Shown here: piece by piece, positions 42,331 to 50,560 of the stretch
Numbering within the stretch: the stretch's first letter is position 1
How the letters are laid out: each line of letters starts with the position of its first letter
DNA from: Thermoproteaceae archaeon
GTDB taxonomy: Archaea; Thermoproteota; Thermoprotei; Thermoproteales; Thermoproteaceae
Length of the DNA: 64,000 nucleotides
Direction of reading: 5' to 3'
Assembly (NCBI GenBank): GCA_015521775.1
Contig: WANN01000009.1
Span: forward strand, 39,232 to 103,231
Notes under the pieces: model-generated
Seen by the model: the letters and a program-made list of their open reading frames with translations, nothing else
Database searches by the model: none
What the model was told of the DNA's origin: nothing
Made by a program: the position numbers and the translations under genes

Positions 42331-42732
42331 TGGCCGCACGGGGCTCGTGGCCCCACATGCGGTGCACTTCATCACGTATATTCTACCCTCCTTTCTCAGC
42401 TCCGTATCTATACTGTTACATACGGGGCACACCACATAGTACTTTATATAACGTTCATACACCGCCTCAAGTATCCTAGGGCTCTTCTCGCCGTGGAGGA
42501 CCAGGGCGCTCCCCTCTACAGTGCCGGGAATCGCGAGCTCCCTCATGAAGAACTTGGCTATGTGGGCCGCGTCCCTGTTAAGCCTCTCCACGACCTCGTT
42601 GAAGTTCGCCACGACGGTCTTGCGGCCTATCTGCTGCACCCTTAGCCTCGGTATTTCTGACCGTCTTTGCACCTTAGGCGACACTATCCGGTAAGCCCTG
42701 TCCAATAGCTCCATATACGTCTTCTCGTCCAT
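42325..42732 (-). CDS. eif2b: Translation initiation factor aIF2, beta subunit
   Basis: A 135-aa subunit of the GTP-dependent factor that brings initiator tRNA to the ribosome. A central alpha/beta domain ('[31 protein letters not shown]') is followed by a C-terminal zinc ribbon (CPVC...CTAC). The N-terminal helix that binds the gamma subunit is '[17 protein letters not shown]'. Length is normal for archaea. Its 3' end overlaps the convergent aminotransferase by 6 bp. Confidence 0.96.
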   Translation of the reverse strand: MDEKTYMELLDRAYRIVSPKVQRRSEIPRLRVQQIGRKTVVANFNEVVERLNRDAAHIAKFFMRELAIPGTVEGSALVLHGEKSPRILEAVYERYIKYYVVCPVCNSIDTELRKEGRIYVMKCTACGATSPVRPL

Positions 42733-42768
42733 AGGCGCAGCGGCTTCACCGCAATATAAAGTTGCTGT

Positions 42769-43461
42769 CTAACGTCCCCTCCCCAGGAATCTCTCGATGA
42801 TGTGCCTGGTGGGGGTCTCGCTCACCACGCGCACCAATTCTTCAAGCGTCCCTATGGCCCTATCTATCTTGTCGGCAAGGGCCCGCCTGGCCGACACGTG
42901 CCCCCTCACGTGTCGTGGGACCCTGAACATGGCCGTTGCCGGGTCGAAGCCCCCAATGACGTGTACTACGCCCATCATCTGGGCGCGCCTGGCGTCCAGC
43001 GGGGCGGATAGGAGTGCCCTTACGGCGTTGTACCCAAGGAGTTCGTCGCCGAGGGCCAGCGTGTAGGGGGGAAGCACGCCGAGGGCCACCCCCTGGAGCG
43101 ACAGTTTTAGGTCCTCCCTCGACGCTACAACTAGGTCCGCAAAATACGTGAACTCCACGCCGAATCCATACGCGTCGCCGTTGAGCACCGCAACGATCCT
43201 CGAATCGCAGTTCACTATCCTCTTAACCAGTCCGTGAACGGAATAGAGGTAGTCCCTGACGTTTTCGGGGGAACCGACCAGTTCCCTCAGGTCCAGGCCT
43301 GCGGAAAAGGTGGGGCCCGAATTGGTTATCACTATTGTGTCCTCGTCGCAGTCCAGGTCCATGAGCCCCCTTATTATGTCACGCGTGAATGCGTTGCGGC
43401 GCGCCGCATCGTTCAGGGTCACGAGGAGGCCGTAATCGCGCTTTTCCACGTTGACCGCCAT
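42769..43461 (-). CDS. Crotonase-fold (enoyl-CoA hydratase/isomerase-like) protein
   Basis: A 230-aa crotonase superfamily member. The oxyanion-hole segments 'SGPTFSAGLDLREL' and 'NGDAYGFGVEF' are recognisable. The usual catalytic Glu positions of enoyl-CoA hydratase are not conserved: the 'LSLQGVALGVLPP' region replaces 'f..PE..lG..Pg'. It may therefore act as another crotonase-type lyase or isomerase. ATG 43461 is chosen because the palindromic TATA at 43481-43486 stands 23 nt upstream; the in-frame start at 43503 lies beyond the promoter. Confidence 0.75.
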   Translation of the reverse strand: MAVNVEKRDYGLLVTLNDAARRNAFTRDIIRGLMDLDCDEDTIVITNSGPTFSAGLDLRELVGSPENVRDYLYSVHGLVKRIVNCDSRIVAVLNGDAYGFGVEFTYFADLVVASREDLKLSLQGVALGVLPPYTLALGDELLGYNAVRALLSAPLDARRAQMMGVVHVIGGFDPATAMFRVPRHVRGHVSARRALADKIDRAIGTLEELVRVVSETPTRHIIERFLGRGR

Positions 43462-43477
43462 GAGCGTTTTAAGTAAA

Positions 43478-43489
43478 GCAAATATTACT
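43478..43489. promoter_or_regulatory. Single palindromic TATA serving two divergent genes
   Basis: The element GCAAATATTACT is centred on palindromic AATATT (43481-43486). Its centre is 23 nt from the crotonase ATG (43461, minus) and 25 nt from the UbiD-family ATG (43509, plus), the leaderless distance in both directions. Only 47 bp separate the two start codons, so one TATA box appears to direct both transcripts. Confidence 0.65.
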
Positions 43490-43508
43490 TTCGGGCGGCG
43501 CACATTTC

Positions 43509-44801
43509 ATGGACGCACGCCTGGCGGGCTTCGTGGACCTCATGGCTAGGCGTTTCCACGTCGAGCCAATTGGGCGGCCGGTGGACCTGGACCTGGAAAT
43601 AGCGCGGGTGATAGCTAGTAGCGAGGGCAAACATGCCCCGCTTTTCAGGGGCCTACCGGGGGGCATAGACGGAATAGCGAACCTAGTGGACACACGGGAA
43701 AAGGTCAGGTTCGTCTTCGGCGTGTCCAACGACGAGGAGCTGTACAGGAGCCTGCTCACAGCGGAGTCCAATGCCGCTGGGGGCGCACACACAGAAGAGG
43801 TGTCGTCATGGGAGGACGAGTATAGGGCCATCGACAGCGTTTTGGATCTGCCTTTGGCGAGGTACTATAGGCACGAGGCCAAGAGGTACATCACCAGCGA
43901 CGTGATTGTAGGCGCCTGGGAGGGAAGGGTGAACGCGTCTATACACAGGGTCTCGCCGGTGGGTCCCAGGAAGGTCGTGGCTAGGGTCGTGCCCAGGCAC
44001 CTCCATTCCATGATAGTGGCGGCTAGGAGCATGGGGAGAGAGCTTCCAGTTGCCATAGCATGGGGAATGCATCCCGCGGTGCTCTTCGCCGCAGCCATGT
44101 CGCCGCCGCCGAACATATGCGAGCTCGACATGGCGGGCGTGTTTCTGGGCAAGCTCAAGGTGATTAGGCTGGGAAACGGGGCAGTGGTGCCCTATGGGTC
44201 CACCGTGATAATGGAGGGCTTCGTCACGCTGGAAGACGCCGAGGAGGGCCCCTTTGTCGACATACTGGGCACATACGATGTGGTGAGGATGCAGCCCGTC
44301 ATACGGGTATCCCGCATATATGTCCTCAGGGACGCGCCAATGGTCAACTACGTGCTCCCCGCAGGGGCAGAGCACAGGAACCTAATGGGGCTGTGGAAAG
44401 AGGCCGCCATATGGGACTCCGTGAGGAGGGTGGTGCCCCAGGTGGTGGCTGTTAGGCTGACGCCTGGCGGCGCCGGCTGGCTTCACGCCGTAGTGTCCAT
44501 CAGGGCAGGCGTCGAGGGCGATGCGAAAAACGCCATAATGGCCGCATTCGCCGCGCATCCCTCCCTCAAACACGTAGTCGTGGTTGACAACGACATTGAC
44601 GTGGACGACCCCTACAGCGTGGAGTGGGCAATAGCGACAAGGTTTAGGGCAGACAGGGGGCTGGTAGTCGTGCCGTATGCGAGGGGCTCGACCCTCGACC
44701 CCACGGCGTTCAACGCCGAGGGCCTAACGTACAAGGTAGGAATAGACGCCACGCGGCCCAGGGACCGCGACCCGCGCCTATTTGAACGCGCCGAGTTTTG
44801 A
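43509..44801 (+). CDS. UbiD-family decarboxylase (probable mevalonate-pathway enzyme)
   Basis: A 430-aa prenylated-FMN-dependent decarboxylase of the UbiD fold, with 'ASIHRVSPVGPRKVVARVVPRHLH', 'PVAIAWGMHPAVLFAAAMSPP', 'FVTLEDAEEGPFVDILGTYDV' and a C-terminal 'VVVVDNDIDVDDPYSVEWAIATRF'. In Aeropyrum a UbiD homologue decarboxylates trans-anhydromevalonate 5-phosphate in the archaeal mevalonate pathway; a chromosomal UbiD of this size in a crenarchaeon without a ubiquinone or phenol operon most likely has that role (inference). The prFMN synthase (UbiX) is not adjacent. Its leaderless promoter is shared with the crotonase. Confidence 0.88.
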   Translation: MDARLAGFVDLMARRFHVEPIGRPVDLDLEIARVIASSEGKHAPLFRGLPGGIDGIANLVDTREKVRFVFGVSNDEELYRSLLTAESNAAGGAHTEEVSSWEDEYRAIDSVLDLPLARYYRHEAKRYITSDVIVGAWEGRVNASIHRVSPVGPRKVVARVVPRHLHSMIVAARSMGRELPVAIAWGMHPAVLFAAAMSPPPNICELDMAGVFLGKLKVIRLGNGAVVPYGSTVIMEGFVTLEDAEEGPFVDILGTYDVVRMQPVIRVSRIYVLRDAPMVNYVLPAGAEHRNLMGLWKEAAIWDSVRRVVPQVVAVRLTPGGAGWLHAVVSIRAGVEGDAKNAIMAAFAAHPSLKHVVVVDNDIDVDDPYSVEWAIATRFRADRGLVVVPYARGSTLDPTAFNAEGLTYKVGIDATRPRDRDPRLFERAEF

Positions 44802-44853
44802 AGTTAAGCTTCAACATCGACGGCGCTCACCGAGTTTTACTGGGGGAGCATAA

Positions 44854-44874
44854 GGCGCCTTGAGGCGAGGCGCC
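44854..44874. terminator. GGCGCC stem-loop between UbiD-like and acylphosphatase genes
   Basis: GGCGCC at 44854-44859 and again at 44869-44874 are self-complementary and can form a 6-bp stem with a 9-nt loop. It lies 53 bp after the UbiD stop and 44 bp beyond the stop of the convergent acylphosphatase gene, in a position suitable for ending transcription from either side. No T-run follows. Confidence 0.35.
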
Positions 44875-44917
44875 GGCCACGGGGGCTTCCTCGTGAGCCA
44901 ACGCAGCCGCAAACGCC

Positions 44918-45202
44918 TTACCTGGGCGTTGGCAGTATCCTGAACTCCCTGTATTCGCCCCTATACTCCTCCCAGGCCACCTCAACGCTCTCCACCCTGG
45001 CCAAGGGAGGGCCCCTGTGGGCCCACTCCACGAGCAGCCGGACCTTGTCCTCGGGTCCCTCTACTACCGCCTCCACAGTACGTCCGTCTGGCAGGTTGCG
45101 CACCCAACCTGTGAGGCCCAGCCGCGTCGCCTCCTCCGCCATATGCTGGCGAAAGAACACCCCCTGCACTTTCCCCCTTATGAACAAGTGGGCCCGGATC
45201 AT
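44918..45202 (-). CDS. acyP: Acylphosphatase
   Basis: A 94-aa small ferredoxin-like enzyme that hydrolyses acyl phosphates. It has '[15 protein letters not shown]' with the catalytic Arg and the phosphate loop, '[18 protein letters not shown]' with the catalytic Asn, and the closing 'REFRILPT'. TATA CGATAAAATG at about 45220-45229 is 23 nt before ATG 45202, so the longer upstream frame is rejected. It is a single-gene unit. Confidence 0.95.
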   Translation of the reverse strand: MIRAHLFIRGKVQGVFFRQHMAEEATRLGLTGWVRNLPDGRTVEAVVEGPEDKVRLLVEWAHRGPPLARVESVEVAWEEYRGEYREFRILPTPR

Positions 45203-45257
45203 CGGAGGAGCCTGTGCACCACATTTTATCGTTTGTGGCGGTTGTCCGGCAAATGCC

Positions 45258-46280
45258 CTACAGGGCTGCCCCATTCCGCATACTTATGACCACGGCGCCC
45301 CTGCGCCTCAGCTCTGCCACAACGTCGTCTAGAATCCTGTCCGCAAGGAGCTCCACCGGCCATATCCCGGGCTTGAGGCCGCGTACGAGGCCGATCAGGA
45401 CCGCGCTTAGCGTGCCCGTGGCCGCCTGCATCGCGGTCCAACCGTTCCCACGCATCCACATCTCGTATGTGTCCCTGTCGCCGGCCACCTTCATGTACAC
45501 CAGGTCCCTAACGTTGCTCCTCATGTCCCCCATGAGGCGCGCCATGACCTTCCTAGGCGTACACCCGTCCAGGTCATTGTCTCTGAGGAGGCCCAACTCG
45601 AGGAGGAGCCTCACCTTGTCCGCGTGTCCGGGCCACCTCAGCGTCTTCTCGAACATGTCCCTCGTCTTGCTTCCCAGCGTGGTCAGCATGGTCCTTAGGC
45701 CATCCGTATAGAATGCCTCCATGGTGCCGAATGGCGTGTCGACCAGCTCCAGGCCTGTCAGCGGCTCCACGTACTCGACCTTGCCTCCCCTTATTATCCG
45801 CACGTCCCTCGTGTACTCCTCCAGTAGGTCCTCGACGTTCCAGGTGGGGATGTATCCCAGGGGGCCTACGGGCCTCTCCGGGACACCGCCAACGTATATA
45901 CGCACGTCTATGTTGCCCAGCGCCACGAGCATCCCAGCGAACATATTGCTGAGGCCTGGGGCAAGGCCTGCGTCTGGGACGTACGCCACGTTGCTGGACT
46001 CGGCTATGCCCGCCAATTCCATGGGGTCCTCCCTATAATAGGCCACGTCAACCATGGGCACCCCTACGCTGAGCACGCGCCTCGCCTCCCTGAAGGCGAT
46101 CCCCGAGGGCAGCACGCCTACGACCACGTCGAACTTCTTCAGTTCCGGATCGCCTATCTCCGCAATCCTATTGGGACAGTCCACCGGCCTGGGATCAACA
46201 GTGTGGACCTCGTGGGACGCGGCAAGCGTGTGGGCCACGTACCTCCCAATGTTGCCGCATCCCATGACTAGCACCCTCAT
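45258..46280 (-). CDS. Saccharopine dehydrogenase-family oxidoreductase
   Basis: A 340-aa NAD(P)-dependent oxidoreductase. The N-terminal Rossmann motif [11 protein letters not shown] (5-15) and '[20 protein letters not shown]' are typical of the saccharopine dehydrogenase/lysine dehydrogenase-like group, followed by '[16 protein letters not shown]' in the substrate domain. The precise reaction is unknown; candidates are L-lysine or L-aminoadipate-linked dehydrogenation. Its start overlaps the stop of the DPM1-GtrA gene (ATGA), so the two are co-transcribed despite unrelated roles. Confidence 0.85.
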   Translation of the reverse strand: MRVLVMGCGNIGRYVAHTLAASHEVHTVDPRPVDCPNRIAEIGDPELKKFDVVVGVLPSGIAFREARRVLSVGVPMVDVAYYREDPMELAGIAESSNVAYVPDAGLAPGLSNMFAGMLVALGNIDVRIYVGGVPERPVGPLGYIPTWNVEDLLEEYTRDVRIIRGGKVEYVEPLTGLELVDTPFGTMEAFYTDGLRTMLTTLGSKTRDMFEKTLRWPGHADKVRLLLELGLLRDNDLDGCTPRKVMARLMGDMRSNVRDLVYMKVAGDRDTYEMWMRGNGWTAMQAATGTLSAVLIGLVRGLKPGIWPVELLADRILDDVVAELRRRGAVVISMRNGAAL

Positions 46281-47323
46281 TTCTTAAACACGAACGCCTC
46301 GCTCATCAGGTAGTTGGCCAGGTAGCCGCAGGCCACTCCCACGATGTAGGAAACGTAGATGCTTATCCCTAGGAGCACCAGAGCGCTGTACACCGCGTAA
46401 TTGGTGACAGCCCCCAACGCGACTGCGGCGTGGTACTTGAGGTAGCCCTCCACGAAGCCCACGTCGCTTCTAAAGGTCCAATGCCTGTTGAGAACGTAAT
46501 TGTTGAGTATGGACGTCTCCACGGCTATGAGCCCGCCCAGCAACGGTTGGATCCCCAGACGGTCCACAGCGAGGTAAAGCACGGCCATGGCCACTGCGAC
46601 CCCAGTGGACCCAACAGCGGCGAACTTCAGGGGTCTCCACCCGGAAAGCTTGAGGACCTGCAGCACGAACCCGAGTATCGTGCCCACGCCAAGCTTGCTC
46701 CTCCCCCTATACCTATGCCCAAACACATAGGGTACCTCCACCACGCGCTTGTAGCGGCCCTTGGCCAATATGTCTAGGAGCACCTTGTAGCTGCCGCTCG
46801 GCCTAATGTCCACGCCCCTCACCACGTCCTTCCTCAGGGCAAAGAACCCGCTCACGGGGTCCCTGACAGGCCTGGCCTTATCTATCAGTAGCCTCGAGAG
46901 CACGACGGCGCCTCGCGACACCAGGCGCCTATATAAGGGCCACCCCTCTACCCTGCCGCCTGGGACGTACCTGCTCGCTACGGCTATGTCCGCACCCTCA
47001 AATATAGCCTCGACCAGCTCGGGCACCTTTTCCGGGGGGTGCTGAAGGTCCGCATCCATGACCACAACTACGTCGCCCCTCGCATGCATGATCCCGTGCA
47101 TTATGGCGCTTGACAGGCCCAGCTTGCCCGGTCTCCTGATCACCACAGCCCTGATGCCTAGGTTCTCCGCGGCCCTTTCGGCAACCGTCGCCGTGCCGTC
47201 GGGCGACGCGTCGTCTACCACCACCACCTCGAACTCTCGTCCTCTCAACGCGTCGCTGAGCCTGGCCAGCACTATGGGCACGTTGTCCGCCTCGTTGTAG
47301 GTGGGTAGCACAACGCTGATCAC
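46277..47323 (-). CDS. Dolichol-phosphate mannosyltransferase-like GT2 fused to GtrA domain
   Basis: A 348-aa membrane glycosyltransferase. The GT2 domain (1-225) has 'VVVDDASPDGT' and 'VVVMDADLQHPPEKV', the metal-binding DxD-type region typical of DPM1. The C-terminal GtrA-type domain (about 230-348) has four transmembrane helices. It should transfer a sugar from a nucleotide donor to a polyprenyl phosphate for N-glycosylation or lipid glycosylation. The start is GTG 47321-47323 with a TATA-like AATTTTTC about 25 nt upstream. Abundant N-glycosylation sites in nearby surface proteins fit this role. Confidence 0.92.
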   Translation of the reverse strand: MISVVLPTYNEADNVPIVLARLSDALRGREFEVVVVDDASPDGTATVAERAAENLGIRAVVIRRPGKLGLSSAIMHGIMHARGDVVVVMDADLQHPPEKVPELVEAIFEGADIAVASRYVPGGRVEGWPLYRRLVSRGAVVLSRLLIDKARPVRDPVSGFFALRKDVVRGVDIRPSGSYKVLLDILAKGRYKRVVEVPYVFGHRYRGRSKLGVGTILGFVLQVLKLSGWRPLKFAAVGSTGVAVAMAVLYLAVDRLGIQPLLGGLIAVETSILNNYVLNRHWTFRSDVGFVEGYLKYHAAVALGAVTNYAVYSALVLLGISIYVSYIVGVACGYLANYLMSEAFVFKK

Positions 47324-47359
47324 ATAATGTGTGACGCCATGGGATAGAAAAATTGTGTC

Positions 47360-48589
47360 TTACGAGGCGTACTTGGGGTCGTTATCCTCCCGCGCCTTCT
47401 CCTCTGGGGGATCATCCTTCCTGACCGCCTCCTCGCCGCGCTGCCCCACCCCGATGACTACGCCCTTCTTGTAGAGCACGTATAGGGTGACCATGAGCGA
47501 GGCGACCACTGCAAGCACCACCGAGAGCGTCCTCAAGAATGACAGGTCCCCCATCAACATCTCCATGCGGGTCATGAGGGACCTCCTCTCGGCCTCGGTC
47601 TCCCTCAGCCGCGTCTGCAAGCCCTCAATCGTGCTCGTGAGGCGCGCCTTCTCAGCCGAGTATGCCAGGCGGAGCTCCGTATAGTTGTTCATTAGGCGCC
47701 TATAGCTTTCGTAGAGCTCGGCATACCCCCTCTCCATTTCCCTCAGCCGGTCCAGCAACGCCGTGTTGTTCGCCCTGAGCATCGTTATTATGCCCCTGAG
47801 GTTCTCCATCTCTGCCGCCACCGTGGCGTTGTACTGGGAGAACCGCGTGAAGAGTTCCCCGTAGCGCGCCTCCATTATCTCAAGGTCCCTGACGAGGCTA
47901 CGGGCCCTCTCCTCGATTTCGGCGCGCTCCGCCAACAACTCCTCGTACCTGTCCCTGAGGTCAACATAGCGACGGGACAGCTCGGCGTGCGTCTCTGCTA
48001 GGCTAGTGTAGTTGCCGCGAAGTTCGCTGTACGAGGCCAGTAACGCCACATACTTCTGTTTGAGCTCCGCGTATTCACGTTTAAGCTTCTTCAGCTCTGC
48101 CTCGAGTCTATCTACGGCCCTGGCAAGCTCCGCGTTCTCCCTCAACAGGTCCTCCACAGTCTTTGGCAGGACCCTCCCGATGGCGTACCTCAACACTATG
48201 GGGGAAGACACATTGTTGTAGACCCAAAGTGTCAGGAAGACCAATGGGTCCTCCCTGGCCCCGGGACAGTAACGTGAAGTGAAGGTCCACTCGGCTTCGT
48301 CGCCCGGCCCCAGCTCCACCGACGCATCGATCGTCCTTGTACGCACATATACGCGCGACGCAAGGCCCTCAACGAACTCGAACTTGGCCTTAACCGTGTC
48401 CACGAACATGGGTGTCAACGCCTTTACCCCTACAATAACTGCATGGGTCTGGCATAGCAGCCACTGATCGCTACGCATTACGTATACCTCGGCAACATCG
48501 TTGAAGGTGAACTGGTCCACAACCACGAGGCCGCCGGTCGCGGGTACCGCAACAGCAAGTGCCAGGAATAGGGAAAAGTATATGCTCAT
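47360..48589 (-). CDS. Exported coiled-coil membrane protein
   Basis: A 409-aa protein. The signal peptide MSIYFSLFLALAVAVPATGG is followed by a beta-rich extracytoplasmic domain (about 20-140, with Cys residues that may pair), a long coiled coil (about 145-345) of repeating 'Y.EL...Y..L' units, one transmembrane helix (about 350-370, 'LSVVLAVVASLMVTLYVLY') and an acidic cytoplasmic tail. TATA CTTAAAATG (48608-48617) is 25 nt before ATG 48589, so the longer frames starting at 48610 or 48736 are rejected. It may be a stalk or scaffold protein at the cell surface. The family was not recognised. Confidence 0.75.
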   Translation of the reverse strand: MSIYFSLFLALAVAVPATGGLVVVDQFTFNDVAEVYVMRSDQWLLCQTHAVIVGVKALTPMFVDTVKAKFEFVEGLASRVYVRTRTIDASVELGPGDEAEWTFTSRYCPGAREDPLVFLTLWVYNNVSSPIVLRYAIGRVLPKTVEDLLRENAELARAVDRLEAELKKLKREYAELKQKYVALLASYSELRGNYTSLAETHAELSRRYVDLRDRYEELLAERAEIEERARSLVRDLEIMEARYGELFTRFSQYNATVAAEMENLRGIITMLRANNTALLDRLREMERGYAELYESYRRLMNNYTELRLAYSAEKARLTSTIEGLQTRLRETEAERRSLMTRMEMLMGDLSFLRTLSVVLAVVASLMVTLYVLYKKGVVIGVGQRGEEAVRKDDPPEEKAREDNDPKYAS

Positions 48590-48764
48590 GGGTATATATG
48601 CATAGTACATTTTAAGGTTTCCACGCGGCGAGCGCGCGTCCTGTTCGGGCCCTCCGAATCGGCTTTGGCCCCCGCAACAGGCCCGGCCATTGCCGTAGAA
48701 GGGGCGGCGGTGCAGCTGGCGGCGCCGCGCGGACACGCTTATATATGCCTTGGTAGTCTAGTCC

Positions 48765-48929
48765 ATGGCGGGCCTTTGGTGCGCTGACGACGAAGAGCCC
48801 CATAACGTCCAGCTACCTGGAGGGCTTTCGGCGGCTACGTCTCCGGGGCGTCGAGCTGGCCGGGAGTTCCAAGGGAGGCCGGCGCACATGTCGCGGCTCC
48901 CATCGTTCCCTAGGCCGGAAAATGGCTAG
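48765..48929 (+). CDS. Possible 54-aa leaderless ORF
   Basis: A strong TATA element GCTTATATATGCC (48738-48750) stands about 21-25 nt before ATG 48765, so transcription very probably starts here on the plus strand. The frame from this ATG encodes 54 residues rich in Pro/Gly/Arg without a recognisable fold. The +1-shifted frame stays open from 48757 through 48922 into the next membrane protein without a start codon. A sequencing frameshift or a small leader peptide are both possible. Confidence 0.35.
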   Translation: MAGLWCADDEEPHNVQLPGGLSAATSPGRRAGREFQGRPAHMSRLPSFPRPENG

Positions 48930-49191
48930 CCCTTTCATGGGCACATTGGGGGTGTTCTCCATAGGCGTGGCCGCCCTCGCGTTGTGGCTGGCCCTGAACG
49001 ATTGGCGGCTCCTATTTCTCGGCGCATCGCTCCTCCTAGTATCTGCTGTGCTTGCACTGGTCTTCACGCTGCTGCTGCGCGGGGGGAATGAGCCGCTACA
49101 GTCTGGCCAGGATGGAGAATTGTTCTATGAGGGGCGTCACGTCCAGCGACTTGAATCCCATTTCCCTCAACGCCGCGTCCAAGTCTATTGA
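48922..49191 (+). CDS. Small two-helix membrane protein
   Basis: An 89-aa protein with two transmembrane helices ('LGVFSIGVAALALWLALN', 'LLFLGASLLLVSAVLALVFTLLL') and a polar tail. The ATG overlaps the end of the 54-aa frame by 8 bp. The reading frame extends upstream to 48757 without a stop, and a protein-like stretch ('ALTTKSPITSSYLEGFRRL') precedes the ATG, so the true N-terminus may be longer if a frameshift is present. Its last 96 bp overlap the convergent peptidase gene, which is unusual; the tail beyond about residue 58 may not be authentic. Confidence 0.5.
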   Translation: MASPFMGTLGVFSIGVAALALWLALNDWRLLFLGASLLLVSAVLALVFTLLLRGGNEPLQSGQDGELFYEGRHVQRLESHFPQRRVQVY

Positions 49192-50526
49192 AAAGCCTCG
49201 GCGCCATATGTCCACTAGGAACTTGCCCGCCTCCCTGTTGAGGAACCAATCGTCGCCAAACCGTCTCCTGAGGAAGCTTCGCATCATGGCCTCGAAGATC
49301 CATGCCCTCAAATAGTCGCCCGTGTAGAGGCACTCGTCCACATCGGCCAGGGCCTCCTCCTCTGCAATAGAATAGTACAGCGCAGATTCCAATGTGGACC
49401 TGTAGAGCCGGCCCAGCGCGCCGATGGGGATCCCCTTATGTGCCCTGACCTCGTACAGAAGCTTCGCGGTGTACCTACGGACAAGGTGCAGATAGGCTAG
49501 GTATGCCACGTACAGGTACTCGTCTAGGTCCCTTACCTTAAGCACGGTCTCGGCGAATAGAGGCTCTAGGGCAACGTGCTCAAAGAGGAACGCGAAGGCC
49601 TCTGTAAGTCCCCTGTCGCCGACCCACCTAGACTGCGGGGGGAGGCCGCGGTCCATATGCGCGTAGTGGAGCGCGTGGCCCAGTTCGTGGAGCGCCGACG
49701 TAACGTCGCCCAAGCCTCCATGGGGCCTAACCACGAGCCTTACATCGTCCGGCGGATCCACTGGCGCCACGAAGGCCCTAGGCGTCTTCCCCTCCCTGTG
49801 TTCGTGATCCACCGTGATGCCCCTGAGCGACAGGCCCATGGATCCCGCGATGCGTTCCAGAAGCGCCACTACGTCCATCTTTCCCGGGGCTAGGCCGGCG
49901 CCCGAAAGCGCCCACATTACGTCGGCCCTATTAGCGTCTTGGAGGGATATGCCCCCCCTAATAATCAGCAGCTCGTCCATTTTGTCGTAGTAGGTGCGGT
50001 CAGTTGAGTCCAGTATCGGCATCACTAGGTGGCGCAACGCCGAGTAGTCCACGCCATTGACGAAGCTGCACGCATGCAGGTAATTGCTGAAGCCGAATCT
50101 GCGCACAGTCCTGGCCCTCCTGTTCCACAGCTCCTCGAGGAGCGGATTTATGTTGTTCCTTAACGCTTCGAGGCGCGCCTCGTACAGCCTATTGCGTACA
50201 CCCCTGTCGTTTTCCGACATGATCATGGGTATTATAGATCTGAAGGGGATCCTCCTCCCAAGCACCGTAGCCTGAGTCCTCAGCTCGACGTTGTGGAGCT
50301 CCCTCACTATGTGTCTCGCAACGTAGTTCATGTGCCCCTTAAACAATATCCTAGCCATGTTCCTACTATTGACGTCGCGCACGTTGAGGAGGGAGTCCGC
50401 TACGGATCTTTCGTCGAAAAGGCCGGAATACTTCTCCATGATGGAGTCCAGGTCCGAGGATTGTTTGAGGCCCGAGTTAACCAAGTAGATTTCAAGCGTA
50501 AACTCCCTAAGGTACTCGCCTATCAT
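49096..50526 (-). CDS. M3-family zinc metallopeptidase (oligopeptidase F-like)
   Basis: A 476-aa gluzincin peptidase. The zinc motif is HELGH (280-284), with the third ligand Glu309 in 'DRGLTEAFAFLFEH' about 25 residues later, as in the M3 family. The mostly helical N-terminal half forms the substrate channel. It lacks a signal peptide and should degrade peptides in the cytoplasm. At 476 residues it is shorter than typical M3 members (about 600). Start ATG 50526; the next gene, rqcH, lies 34 bp upstream on the same strand. Confidence 0.88.
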   Translation of the reverse strand: MIGEYLREFTLEIYLVNSGLKQSSDLDSIMEKYSGLFDERSVADSLLNVRDVNSRNMARILFKGHMNYVARHIVRELHNVELRTQATVLGRRIPFRSIIPMIMSENDRGVRNRLYEARLEALRNNINPLLEELWNRRARTVRRFGFSNYLHACSFVNGVDYSALRHLVMPILDSTDRTYYDKMDELLIIRGGISLQDANRADVMWALSGAGLAPGKMDVVALLERIAGSMGLSLRGITVDHEHREGKTPRAFVAPVDPPDDVRLVVRPHGGLGDVTSALHELGHALHYAHMDRGLPPQSRWVGDRGLTEAFAFLFEHVALEPLFAETVLKVRDLDEYLYVAYLAYLHLVRRYTAKLLYEVRAHKGIPIGALGRLYRSTLESALYYSIAEEEALADVDECLYTGDYLRAWIFEAMMRSFLRRRFGDDWFLNREAGKFLVDIWRRGFSIDLDAALREMGFKSLDVTPLIEQFSILARL

Positions 50527-50560
50527 CGTGCAGAAGCCTCCTAAAATATAAATCGTTTAC

